Notes: generated by a model not told the origin, from the sequence alone. A stretch of 64,000 nt of DNA from Trematomus loennbergii (GCA_012861695.1 JAAOOA010000583.1:181501-245500), one strand, 5' to 3'; shown: positions 22,957-34,439, numbered from the stretch's first letter. A program made the numbers and translations.

Positions 22957-24295
22957 ATGCGTCTGCTTTGTGCTCTGGGTCTCTTCTTGGCCCTGCTGCA
23001 TGTGACCACCTGTCTGTGGATTGGAGCCTTCAACATCCGAACATTTGGAGTCACAAAATCCGGAATCAGAGAATCCAAAAAATACAAAGAAGAATACAAA
23101 GAAGCGATGAAAACCATCACAAAGGTCTGAAACTGTATTTGGAATTTAATATTTATTTGTTCTTCGTTGTTTTGACTGTATCTTGGCAAGTGAAACATAG
23201 TAACCCACTTCCCGTTTAAGGTTCCTTTTTTCTTTTTTAAATAATTGTTTTGTGAGGTAATGGTCATTTTAAACATAATGCTGAAGTGCAGCACTAAACA
23301 GCTACGGTGGCCAGCAGGTGTAAACGTGCTGCTACGGCCCAAACTCTTCCATCAGGAGAAACACGCTGCAGCTTCAGAAAGGATGCAGATATAAAAACAC
23401 ATGAAGAAACATCTCCAGCAACTTGACAACACATGCAGCTTTTAGAGAACATTCAGCACCTTGAGGAGACATGTACAGAGTTTACTAGACTTCTGTCTGT
23501 CTTCTTCTGCTGTTCCCTTTAGTGTTCACTTCCTGTCTGTCTTCTTCTGCTGTTCCCTTTGGTGTTTACTTCCTGTCTGTCTTCTTCTGCTGTTCCCTTT
23601 AGTGTTCACTTCCTGTCTGTCTTCTTCTGCTGTTCCTTTAGTGTTCACTTCCTGTCTGTCTTCTTCTGCTGTTCCCTTCAGTGTTCACTTCCTGTCTGTC
23701 TTCTTCTGCTGTTCCCTTTAGTGTTCACTTCCTGTCTGTCTTCTTCTGCTGTTCCCTTCAGTGTTCACTTCCTGTCTGTCTTCTTCTGCTGTTCCCTTTA
23801 GTACTTCCGTCAGAATTGACCAATACAAAAAAAATGTTCTTCAGATTGTCCAGCGCTATGACATCATTCTGATCCAGGAGCTCCGCGACCCAGATGGGAA
23901 AGTAACCGACAAACTCCTGGCGCTTGTTAACAAGTAAGACTTATGAAGATCAAACACAGTATTCTAACACACACACACGCAGACTGTGAGGGCTGCTTCA
24001 TTCATCTAAATGTTATCTTGACTACTGCAATATCCAAATCTCAGTAATCTCAGTATTTGGCAAAACGAGTGAAAATATCTTTATGAAGTATTGTGGAGAA
24101 GTCCTGGCCTACAAACAGTATTCTATAGACTTAATACAGAAACACTTCATACTATAATCAATTCATATATTTCCTTTCATATTGGAATTGCAATATCAAT
24201 CAATATAAAACTTGTGTTTTCCAAATGCAGCAGCACTAATGGTGACCTTTTGAAGAAGTTTGTAAAAAGTTCGACAGATCATGAACTCACATTAT

Positions 24296-24337
<42 letters not shown>

Positions 24338-26896
24338 GTGTTTGTGTTTCCCCAGAGGTTCTCCTCAGTTCAGAAACATCTCCAGTGTTTACCTGCCTGT
24401 GCCCCAAAGCAGCCATAAGCGTGCCAAGCGTGCCAAGCATGCCAAGGATGGCAAGCATGCCAAGCGTGCCAAGGATGGCAAGCATGCCAAGCGTGAAGGC
24501 TATAAGGAGAGATACCTCTTCCTCTACAAGTAAAACACAAACTGCCAAAATCAAAACACCAACAGTCAAATGATCTTTTGTATGTATTGCTTTGTTAATT
24601 CCCCAGATCAGTGAGCAGAAAGAGAAAACATGTGTTTGATAAAGAGTGTAAACAGCATAGAATATGCTCCAGGAGTTGTGTGAATATGTGACCATGAGAA
24701 AGAGTCGATGAACTCGATCCACTGTTTGGAGACGTCTTCAAAATAAAGAATTCCATCTTTCCTCTGCAGCGATGAGACGGTGACCGAGACAGGCAGCTTC
24801 CAATACGATGGGGGCAAGAGAGGCGTCTTCGAAAGACCGCCCTTCGTCGTCAAGTTTTCCTCCACACAGACCGGTAGAGGAGAGACTCTGTTCTTTCACT
24901 GGAAATGTAGATTATCTATTATAGAGAACTAAGCACCAGACTTGTGTGAGAGGAGATCCTGAGGTCTGTCCGTCACCAACACCACTTTAAAAAACTCTAT
25001 CATTTGCTTCAGTCTAATATTTTCTGACACATTTACCTCAGTCAATGCCACACTAAAAATACCTGCATTTTTATTAGTGGTTGAATGTGATGAAGTTCAT
25101 TTACTTACTTTAGCGGTATTTCTTCTGTTGTCATTGTCTCTCTTCATTCACTCCTCTCTCTCTCCTGGTCTCCAGATGTGGAATTTGTTCTGATCCCCAT
25201 TCACACCAAACCGGGCAACGCTGTAGAAGAACTGAAGGCCCTTGTTGACGTGGTGGATGCTGCCAAACTCAAATGGACGAACAATGTAATACCCCAAACA
25301 AGACATACAATACAACCGTAGAATCACACTCAAAACAAAAGAAGAGATCTTTCAAAAATAATGGTCAAATAAAAACGTAATATCTCAAAATATCAACTTA
25401 AGTCTCCATCATGACATAGAGCAGTTTGTTCAGGTAGTGGGAGTAGTACAGCCGCTTCTGTGTAAAATGAGTGGACGTCAGAGAGCAACATTTAGATAGG
25501 GGGCGTTTACATTTGTGTTTTTCAGATTGCCCATTACCATGACATTATTCTGATCTAGTTTGCAAATAATTAGTTTGAGCCGTTTCCCTCTGCCTGCAGA
25601 ACATCATGGTGCTCGGAGACTTCAACGCAGGCGGCAAGTATGTAAAAGGCGATGACTTGAAGGTTATCCGCCCCCTCTTCACCAACAAGGGCTTCCACTG
25701 GCTGATCAATGACAACGTTGACACTACAGTGTTGGGGTTACAATTTGCTTACGACAGGTGAACACACACAGATAATCATGAAGACACTTGCATGCACACA
25801 CACACTCTTAATCCCACCTCTCTTCCTGTTTCTGCAGGATTGTCGTCAGCGATGACATGAAGGAGGGAGTGGTGGCAGGCAGCGCTGAGGTCTTTAACTT
25901 CAAGACTAATTATAGTCTTACCCTGCCTCAGGTACGTTCACACTGGACCGCATCACGATTACATGTAAAGTCAATTCAAAGACGCGGAAAGACGCAAATT
26001 AGTGGCAAAAGTGTTTTCATCTCGAGCTTCAAATTTGTGTGACGCTGTCTCACGACATCATTTCATTAAAACAACACAGATGTAAATGGCATGTTCAGAA
26101 GTCAGTACATGTGAAGCACTTACTCAATGCATTGATGTGGATAGACTGCGTAATTCTCAAGAATTAATTTTTTTTTACATGAGCATCAAATTCTGGAAAT
26201 TTCTAGACAGGTTATAAATGTAGAAACCACAGACAGTATCTGGCTATGGCAGACACCTCAAATCACTCCATGTGAGCCATATTTAGAATCTCACTCATTT
26301 AACTAAAGTAATTCAGCCTAAGTGTACGTAACTAAAATAAAGCATGACTGCATATTATTTCAGTGAAGATCAGCATTTTATCAATGAAAATTTGACATTT
26401 TGAAATAGCATCAGACCTTAATGATCATTCCATGTGAGCCATAGATAATCTAACTAACACAAAACAGCTATTTCAAGACGTTTCCTTTGCTCTGACATCT
26501 AATGTCACTGTGGATGAGCAAATCGTTATATTGAGCTGATAACAGATGAACAGATGAAGTTATTAGGCGTGCAGAGATGTGAGAGTTGACAGGAGTAGTC
26601 ACTACAGTCAGGAACTAGATTACTTGATTTCTAGATTAAGTAATGCTTGTGATTTTTTTCATTTTTATGAACTATTGAGTTTTTTGACGATCTAAAAAAA
26701 CATCTTGTGCAAAGAAACCACCTGTTAGAAGTTTACCTGAGACTATGTTCTGTATGCCAAGTTGGAAGAACAACAAATGTTGAAATAATGTTTTATCTGT
26801 TTCTTTCAGGCACTTGCTGTCAGTAACCATTTCCCTGTGCAGGTGCAGCTGGAGCTGAAGCCGTCAGTAAACCTTAAAAAACGCGGACGGAGTTAG
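22957..26896 (+). CDS. DNase I-like secreted nuclease, gene B (327 aa, eight exons, basic-insert form)
   Basis: Exons: 22957-23124, 23845-23933, 24356-24529, 24770-24873, 25176-25285, 25600-25757, 25838-25931, 26810-26896; all junctions GT-AG and phases agree with gene C. A signal peptide ([19 protein letters not shown]) precedes the EEP nuclease fold. Catalytic and metal residues by human mature numbering: Asn7 (N26), Glu39 (E68), Glu78 (E137), His134 (H188), Asp168/Asn170 (D222/N224), Asp212 (D267) and His252 (H306) are present, but Asp251 is Asn (N305). Compared with gene C it has 10 extra Lys-rich residues in exon 1, a 29-codon Lys/Arg/His-rich expansion in exon 3 (residues 106-133) and a basic tail (LKKRGRS). 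The actin-contact strand is altered. The family hydrolyses extracellular DNA with Ca/Mg. Catalysis here may be weakened; a DNA-binding role is possible. A dnase1l4-type identity is plausible but unproven. Confidence 0.85.
23492..23811 (+). repeat. 40-bp minisatellite in intron 1 of gene B (8 units)
   Basis: The unit is CTGTCTGTCTTCTTCTGCTG followed by TTCCCTTTAGTGTTCACTTC. Eight copies lie between exons 1 and 2; gene C has two (48566-48645). Each unit is a pyrimidine tract ending in TTTAG, TTCAG or TTTGG, so most units look like 3' splice sites. Open frames across it are repeat artefacts. Confidence 0.9.
24297..24335 (+). repeat. (TG)n tract next to the exon 3 acceptor of gene B
   Basis: About 19 TG units end 20 bp before the acceptor TTTCCCCAG (24347-24355) of exon 3. 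Gene C has a much longer tract at the same place. Confidence 0.9.
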
Positions 26897-26972
26897 ATGA
26901 AACGTCCCGTCTGAATCCGAATTAAGATAACCCAGTTGGAGTATTTCTGGAACCCATGCAGCATCGAAAAAT

Positions 26973-26978
26973 AATAAA
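26973..26978 (+). terminator. Polyadenylation signal of gene B
   Basis: AATAAA lies 77 bp after the stop codon, in the same aligned position as the signals of genes A and C. Confidence 0.6.
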
Positions 26979-29900
26979 AAAAATAAAAAATGCCAAATGA
27001 TTTCATTGCCAACTTGTGTTTTTGAAACAGGAGAGTGAAGTGTCTCATTGCAGTGTTTATAAAAGGTCAGGTAAATGAAACGTGATGATTGAGAGCATTA
27101 ACCAAGAGATCTTTTATAGGAAATGGATATCAGTTTCTACTGAAGAGAAAGACAATGTGTATCCAGAGTAACTCGGACAATGACTCTCAAGTTTAGTTTA
27201 ATATTTAGTGGTTTACTTGAGTCAATGAGCAGCATTCTCACATAAGGTCAAACGTCAGAAGGGTTAGCATTCATGTGAATAGCAATCACCCATTCGTGTA
27301 AAAGAGAACTAAATAATGGGATGTTCTTATAAAGTCGGTAACTCCTGGAGAGTGGAGGTTATTGCATTTACGCTAAATCAGTGCAGTCAGTTTTTATTCA
27401 TTATTTAAAGAGTTTTTATAATAGTTCTAAATTGGCTCTGATTCTACAACTTCATTCCTCTCACTGTGTGTCTCTTTCCACCTTTATCCAGCAAAGCTCA
27501 TTTCTTGCATGTGTGAACCTCCCTGGCAGTCAGCCTGATTCTGAATACAGGATGCACATCTAGTCAATCTATTTCATTTGATTTATACAGCCCAACATGA
27601 AAACCTGTACCACAGACAATCCAGATGTCCAAAGAGAGAACGCCCCTTATCAATGGAAGAATTCAGTGTGTGTAGAAAATTATACATTTGAAAGTACATT
27701 TTTGCGTATTTACGGGAACTGTTGCGGAGACTAAGCAGCAGAGTTGCTCCTGAACCTTCTCTCTGTATTTACACCCTCCATCTTAAAAAGGAGTTTCATA
27801 CCCCCCCCCACCACTATTCCCCTTGCACTCCGTGATGTATGAATACATATTTAAAGCTGTACTATTATGTCTTATCACGTGGTTACTGGGCTGGATTATC
27901 CACCCATCTTTGCTTGAACGTGGGCTCGTTGTGGCCGGACCCAGGCCCACACATAGAGGTCTTATGGGATAGTTTCTTCCCCTCAAGGTCAAGGTGCTTA
28001 GGGGGTAGTTGGCTCGTTGTGGCCGGTCCCAGGTCGACACATAGCAGTCTCGCTAGATAATATATTCACGGGAAAGCCTTGGAGCTCAAGGGGAATGGCT
28101 CAATGTGAGGCTGGGTCCAAACTGAAACTATAAGCTGCTGTTAATAAACATTTCAAACGTGATTTGTCTGACTGAAATGGAGTTCAGTCAAGTTGAGCTG
28201 CAATGAGACACGACTCATGCCTTAACCCCTCATACCACCAACCCAACACAATCTCGCAAAGGTGCCATTTCTCCCTCTGCCTCGCCGGTGCTGCTTTTCT
28301 GCCCGGACTAAGAACCACGAGTAAATAAGCAAACATATGAACTCTGTGGTTCTCTTTTCTCTAATGTCAAAGTTGGTTGGTTTTCATTGTTTTGAACTTA
28401 TGGCGCGTTTCCACTACAGCGCGGAGCACGGTTTAAGAGGGCTGTGACGTCAGCGGCCCGTTTTTGGTTGCGTTTCCACTTGGCCTAGTACCGGCCGGCG
28501 GGTCCTAATTCACAGTTTTTCTGGCCTCATAAAATCGTGGGTCTAGGGCCAGAGACAACGAGGCTGAGTCGGGCTGAGTATGCTAAACTAGAGAGAGCAT
28601 CGCTGGCAAGGGGGCTACAACTACAACAAGATGGACATATTTGACCGTGATTTAATTGTAATACACGTTTCAAAATGATGCCGAAGTAACAACATACTGA
28701 TACCGGTTAGTAAAAACCATGAATTAATGCTTGGTCAAGTCTGCAGACAGACGGCAGGCGAAAAACCTTTTAAAATGCGTGTTTTCTAAATGGAGATTGG
28801 CTAAGCTAACGCAGTATATGCTCCGACCGTCCACACTCACAACAACGGCCTATCCAGACATAAATAAAGCAGCGACTGTATTCACCATGACACAGGCAGT
28901 CTGTGGTTTGTACTTGTTTAACTTTTGTCTAGTTTCTGAACAGATATGAGGAGCTGTGAGCTCTGAGTGCTAACAGCTAACGGCTGTGTTGTTTTTCTGG
29001 GGCTCTCATTGAAGATGACGTCACGGCTCCGCCTACACTGCGTTACTATAGATACTACCCCAGTTCCTAAACTGTAATGGAAATGCGCCATAAAGTGAGC
29101 CAGTCCTAACGAAGCCATACCGAGCGAGGCCGTGTAGTGGAAATGCGCCATAAAGTGAGCCAGTCCTAACGAGGCCTAGCCATACTGAGCGAGGCCGAGC
29201 GAGGCCGTGTAGTGGAAATGCGCCATTAGTGGACTGCTGGCTAATTGAAAATGATCACCTCTGAGATTTTGCGAAATGATTGGCGGTTTTAACTTTTTGT
29301 CATTTTATTTATTTCTTCATTCTGGTATGAAGAAATGTAGAAATATGTCAGAACTCTTATATGAAAGTCTGAAATCCGATTAAAGTCAAGTTTATTTATA
29401 TAGCACATTTAAAACACACCTCAGTTGAACAAAGTGCTTTCCAGATCTAAAATAAGACAATCAGTAATCACTAAAAGAATAAAGGTGACAACAACTTGGT
29501 TAATAATTCTGTGAGCTTGCTGAGAATCTACAAGAAGCTTCATTGTGTTATTGCTAACACAGATCACGACTCATTGCTTATCAAGAAACAGGAACTCAAG
29601 CTTGAACATGTGGAACTTTATCTGTTCTCACTCTTCCCTCTTAGTAAACACAGAACACAAATTGCCATGCTCATTTTTAAAGAGGAAGCAATAGACCCAT
29701 TTCTGGTTTTGAAGGTATTTCAAGGGGATTATTTTAAGTACTTACAGTTTATTTTCTTTCATTTTATTACATTTTGATTATAATTTCTTCCTTTAACTTT
29801 GTTAAACTGTGTTTTTAACAAAGTGTTTAGGCTGGTCCCAGGCCTCTTATGGGATAGTTTAGTCCCCTCAAGGTCAAGGTGCTTAGAGGAAATTCTCATT

Positions 29901-30214
29901 GTGGCCGGTCCCAGGCCCACACATAGAGGTCTCATTAGTAATTGATACAGCATAGTATCGCGATACTTTGCGTGGTGATATTGTATCGATACACGGACGC
30001 CAAGTATCGATATTTTATTATGTAAACTGTAGCATATCCCTCCGAAAGATGGTCGTACACTTGACTGATGATTTCTATTTTATTGAAAACTCCAAAAACC
30101 AACGTAAGAGCTACACAAAGACACAAGACAACAAATACATTTAAGCTACATCCATATGAGCATTACTTTAGAATACCATTAAACAAGTGAACTTCAAATA
30201 GTTAGCAAAGTTAT
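26979..30214. repeat. 3' flank block of the DNase array unit (copy B)
   Basis: It is collinear with 3870-6880 and 52470-54969. It contains the TTA-flanked element at 28401-29225 and the retroposon-tail-like stretch near 29390-29460. No conserved open frame is seen across the three copies. Confidence 0.75.
28401..29225. mobile_element. TTA-flanked inverted-repeat element (copy B)
   Basis: Same position and ends as the copy at 5133-5899, flanked by TTA (28398-28400, 29226-29228). A 70-bp internal segment containing GAAATGCGCCATAAAGTGAG is duplicated near its right end, unlike copy A. It is absent from unit C. Confidence 0.8.
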
Positions 30215-30521
30215 CAGGGGCGCACCTTGCGAACAGGCAATGCAGGCAACTGCTTGGGGCCCCGGACCAGAAGGGGCCCCAAAGAAGGTAGATTAAGAAG
30301 GTCCACAGCAACGACAACATGAAACACCCTTTCATTTACTGCAACGCCATGTCGGGAAACCCCTTCAAGGCGGCCCCATGCATAGCGCACCGTAAAATGC
30401 TGCCTCTTATTTTACGTTTCGTTGCCTTGCTCCGCACCTCTGCGTGGTGATGAAAAGCTGGTTCGAGGGGCCCCCAGTGAATGTTTGCCTAGGGCCCCCA
30501 CAGACTCTAGAATCGCCACTG
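30215..30521. mobile_element. Non-autonomous hAT-like element, uninterrupted copy
   Basis: It runs from CAGGGGCGCACCTTGCG to GAATCGCCACTG, flanked by AAAGTTAT on the left and AAAGTTTAT on the right. It shows the state of this element before the solo LTR seen in units A and C. Confidence 0.75.
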
Positions 30522-31199
30522 AAAGTTTATAATACAGTGTTACGTTCCTTACTGGGCTAGGGGAACCAGAGGGAAGTAACAACATATGAAAAGACCAGGA
30601 GAGAGAAAAAAGGAGAGGAAACTGATATATAAAGCCACCAAGTGAGGTTTTAATGGATACAAAAAAAGGCTCACCAGCCAACTTGCAAAGTAAACTGAAA
30701 CACAACTATACGCTGGAGCACATCTCCTAATGATGAACAAAACACAGGTCTCACACAGAGACAGAAACACCCTGCTGCACACATGCAGCCAGAGGAGAAG
30801 GAGAGAGAGACTGCAGCCTTCCTCAGGTCCTATATGGAGGCCCTGATTGGGGATTGGGAGCACCTGGGGGAGAGGCTGCACCTGGAGACAATCAGGGAGA
30901 GAGAGACACACACAAATGCACCAACTGCGGCACATAACACCCACCCCCATAAAACACACGTTATACTGCCCACAAGCAGCAAACACCGGCACACATGGAA
31001 CACACACATCACATGGAACACACACATCACTCACTGAACACAGATCCACATCGCTCTGAGCCAGGTCCACAGCCACCGCTTCAGAAACGGGAAACACCCA
31101 CAGCACTGTCACAGACGGACGCAGAACTTAACTGCAACTCACCACTCTGTCGCATTGCAACTGGGTGCTGGTCTCTTGGTTTTTCCACAGACCGCTTGG

Positions 31200-32443
31200 A
31201 AGCTGCCACCTGCTTCTTCCGAGCTACACACTCTGCCACTAGGTGACCAGGGTCAAGACAAAGAAACACAATCTCTTTTTCTTGGGTCCTGGAAGAGAAA
31301 CAGAATGAGCATGTGTGTCACGCCTGTTACAAGCTTTCCGGAAACCAACACGATGAGAATTGCTCTGAGCCAAAACCCACTGTGTGATAGCACAATCCCT
31401 TCCACATCCGCCATAGTGGCAGCCTGCTCTCGCTTCAAAGCTGCACAGTGTGCTATCAAATGACCAGGGTTATGACAAAAAAAACAAGGCTTTTCTAGCT
31501 TGGGACCTGATACCGGAAAACTGGCACGGGGGACGTATGTGTCACGAGCTCTATGGTAAGAATCTCGCTGAGGGGGATCACGCTCTTGATGAGGGGGACC
31601 ACGCTGAGAAAAAACGCTTTTATGTGTAAGTGTAAACTCATCTGCTAGAGTGGCAGCCTGCTGAAGGTAGATACTTTCTGCTCATTTAAATGAACTACAG
31701 TACGCTCTGGTACACAGTTTTTAAATTCCTCCAGCATCATTAGTTCACACATTAAAGTAATGTCATCCGCTTTACAAGCTCTACACCACCTGTCAAAGAG
31801 GATTTTCTTCTCCCTCGCAAAGTCCACATAAGTCTGGCCAGAAGTTTCTTCAGGCTGCGGAACGCTGCCTGTAGGCCTCAGGCACAAGCTCATATGCCCT
31901 GAGAACAGCACCTTTCACTTTGTCATACACCATACAATCCTCGACAGAAAGAGAAGAGCAAGCCTCCTGAGCCTTGCCGACTAGCTTGCACTGTACAAGT
32001 ATGGCCCACACATCTTCTGGCCAGCACAGAGCAGCAGCAATGCGCTCAAATGCACCAAAGAAGGTCTCCACTTCTGACTCACGAAAGACAGGGACCAGCT
32101 GAATGTTGCTACCAACATCAAAAGCAGTAGTAGAACCTGACAATGGTTGTGTACCCGAAGAGATACCAACTGAACCTGTCTGCAGCTCTAGCTGACGCAT
32201 CCTGAAAGCTGTGTCTGCCTCCAACTTCCTGATCTCCAGCTCCCTCCTGAAAGCTGTGTCTGCATCCAACTTCCTGATCTCCAGCTCAGACTTCCTGATC
32301 TCCAGCTCCCTCCTGAGCTGAAACTCTCGCTCACGCTCCTCCTTCTCCCACTGGAGACGAACTAACCTCACTTTCAACCCGGCATCTAATTTAGAACCAG
32401 TATGAGAGGACTCACCCAACACAAGGGAGGCCATACTAAACAC
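31200..32443 (-). pseudogene. gag-like frame of the LTR element, with zinc knuckles
   Basis: From 32443 down to about 31850 the minus strand is open. A charged coiled-coil region with repeated LEIRKLDADTAFR-type units is followed by PVFRESEVETFFGAFERIA and VEDCMVYDKVKGAVLRAY. The next frame (31911-31645) continues with ETSGQTYVDFAREKKILFDR. Two CCHC-like stretches follow (about 31480 and 31255, the latter near LDPGHLVAEC). Frame breaks near 31880 and 31650 show it is inactive. Confidence 0.65.
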
Positions 32444-32900
32444 AAACTAATTTGCAACTACTCGCCAGCTACAATTAAATCACCTCACTCAACAGGCAAA
32501 TATATCTGATGCTACACAAAAATTGACTCTAGTCTTCCAAATAACAAACTTCCCAGATCCTGCTACCAACTTACCTACCTATCTTCTGGAGCGTGCCGGG
32601 CTCGAGGCGACTTTAAAGGCAAACATCAGCGGCCGAAACCCTGAAACGCCTGCCCCCAACAGGGACTAAATCCCCACCCAGGATTACCCCGAAAATAAAA
32701 AAGGCAAAATAATAAATGAGTGCCTGAAGGAAGGACTGATTCAGCCCAGCTAGACACTCCCCTGTCTAAACTGAGGAAGCTGTTCAACAGTAAGAGACTT
32801 CACAGCCAATGCTACACTTATATACACACACTACTGCTCACCACTAAAGACAATATCAACACTAAACAACAAACAAATACTCATCTTTGTCTCAAAGATT

Positions 32901-32913
32901 GGACGAGCCCCCA
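32901..32913 (-). other. Primer-binding site, tRNA-Pro type
   Basis: On the minus strand TGGGGGCTCGTCC directly follows the LTR end ACGTAACA. This matches the first 13 bases of the classical proline-tRNA primer-binding site, and it fixes the element's orientation. Confidence 0.65.
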
Positions 32914-33317
32914 TGTTACGTTCCTTACTGGGCTAGGGGAACCAGAGGGAAGTAACAACATATGAAAAGACCAGGAGAGAGAAAAAAGGAGAGGAAACTG
33001 ATATATAAAGCCACCAAGTGAGGTTTTAATGGATACAAAAAAAGGCTCACCAGCCAACTTGCAAAGTAAACTGAAACACAACTATACGCTGGAGCACATC
33101 TCCTAATGATGAACAAAACACAGGTCTCACACAGAGACAGAAACACCCTGCTGCACACATGCAGCCAGAGGAGAAGGAGAGAGAGACTGCAGCCTTCCTC
33201 AGGTCCTATATGGAGGCCCTGATTGGGGATTGGGAGCACCTGGGGGAGAGGCTGCACCTGGAGACAATCAGGGAGAGAGAGAGACACACACAAATGCACC
33301 AACTGCGGCACGTAACA

Positions 33318-33445
33318 TACAGTATATAAACGAATTGAGACACAAACCACGTTTTTATATTACAGTTAACACTAACCTTGAGCCTCTTGCTAATACTTAA
33401 ATGTAAACTTTATCTTTTGATATCGCCGTATTTAAATGTTGATAT
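33318..33445 (+). repeat. Array-unit segment between two LTR elements
   Basis: It matches about 56024-56146 of unit C and is the host sequence into which both neighbouring LTR elements inserted. Confidence 0.7.
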
Positions 33446-34139
33446 TGTAGTGATCACTAATTTACTCATGTTACATAATTCACTCATGGAACTACGGGTT
33501 GGGGGTATTGTTTCCGCACGGACATATGTGTTGCTAACTGTATATATTGTGTGCTCTCCTTGCTTTCTTTCTCTTTCTCTTCCCGGACTGCAACCGGACA
33601 ACATGTGCTTTTCTGCTGCTCAATAAATCCAACTTTGCACCTTCGATGCACCGCCTCCGACTCCCTATCTCTCTGCACTACACTGGTGACCCTGACTTAA
33701 GTCTCGCTGAAGTTTCCGAGACTGGACCGAACATGGCTAGAGAGGCCGTTTTTCGCAAACTGCCGGAGATTTTTGGAGACGTCCGTGGCTGCCACGTGCA
33801 CACGGACTGAGGCTCGGTGCGCCCCCCACGGAATGGCTTAGGATGTCGCTCGCCATTCCCGCATCGTCTCTGCACTGGAAGACAGCAAGCCTTCCGACTA
33901 CAAGGAGACGATACACAACCTGCTTGGTACAGAAGAACCCGACTTCTACCTCATGGAACTGTTTCTTCGGGACATGCGGCTGCATGTCCAGGCTGCGCTA
34001 GCTAACACGGCTACTCGCCTTTAGCTGAAGAAGCTGACCGGTTCTTCCTGGCCGCCCGGCAATTTACCCCTGAGGTGCTGGCCACTACACGCGACGGCAC
34101 CTTCCCTGGGGGCACCGCCTAGCAGAGGCTCCGGGGCCG

Positions 34140-34330
34140 ACGACATCGACTAACGGCTACCGTCTTACGGCTAGCGGCCGTCGACACGGCTAACGGCTAA
34201 CAGCTAACCACGACAGCTAACGGCTAGCAGCTACCGACGGCTAACAACGGCTAGCAGCTAACGGCTACCAACGATGACTAGCGGCTAACGTGGACAGCTA
34301 ACGGCTAGCAACTGACGGCTGACTGCTTCC
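34140..34330 (+). repeat. Imperfect GGCTAACGGCTAGCAGC repeats
   Basis: About 190 bp of interspersed CTAACGGCTA and CTAGCAGCTA motifs lie inside the degenerate LTR element. There is no coding frame. Confidence 0.8.
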
Positions 34331-34439
34331 ATGTGTTAACATCTGACTGTTAACATTTTTTCCGGTGCCTGAGAGGAGGTTCAACCAGCCGGTTGACCTC
34401 GTGTGGACACTCTCAATTTTTCACCACCTCGACGGCGGT

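Larger units (their letters stand above)
30538..33317 (-). mobile_element. Gag-only LTR retrotransposon
   Basis: Two near-identical LTRs (30538-30939, 32914-33317) start TGTTACGT and end TAACA, with a TACAG duplication at 30533-30537 and 33318-33322. Unit C has the empty site AATACAGTATATAAAGG at about 56027. The internal sequence reads on the minus strand: a primer-binding site right after the 5' LTR (TGGGGGCTCGTCC, matching the tRNA-Pro type), then gag. Protease, reverse transcriptase and integrase are missing. It must have relied on enzymes from another element. Confidence 0.85.

Noticed and set aside
23461..23872. Open frames with [17 protein letters not shown] repeats
   Set aside because: They come from the 40-bp intron minisatellite and have no counterpart in gene C.
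25550..25580. Possible extra exon in intron 5 (ATTGCCCATTACCATGACATTATTCTGATCTAG), resembling the start of exon 2
   Set aside because: The same segment occurs in gene C (about 50532-50565). It looks like an exon 2 copy ([15 protein letters not shown]) but hits a TAG stop and has no donor, so it is an intronic exon-2 fossil rather than a coding exon.
30549..31112. Minus-strand 187-codon frame, repeated at 32925-33350
   Set aside because: It lies in the LTRs and is duplicated with them, with no domain. The element's gag is elsewhere (31850-32443).
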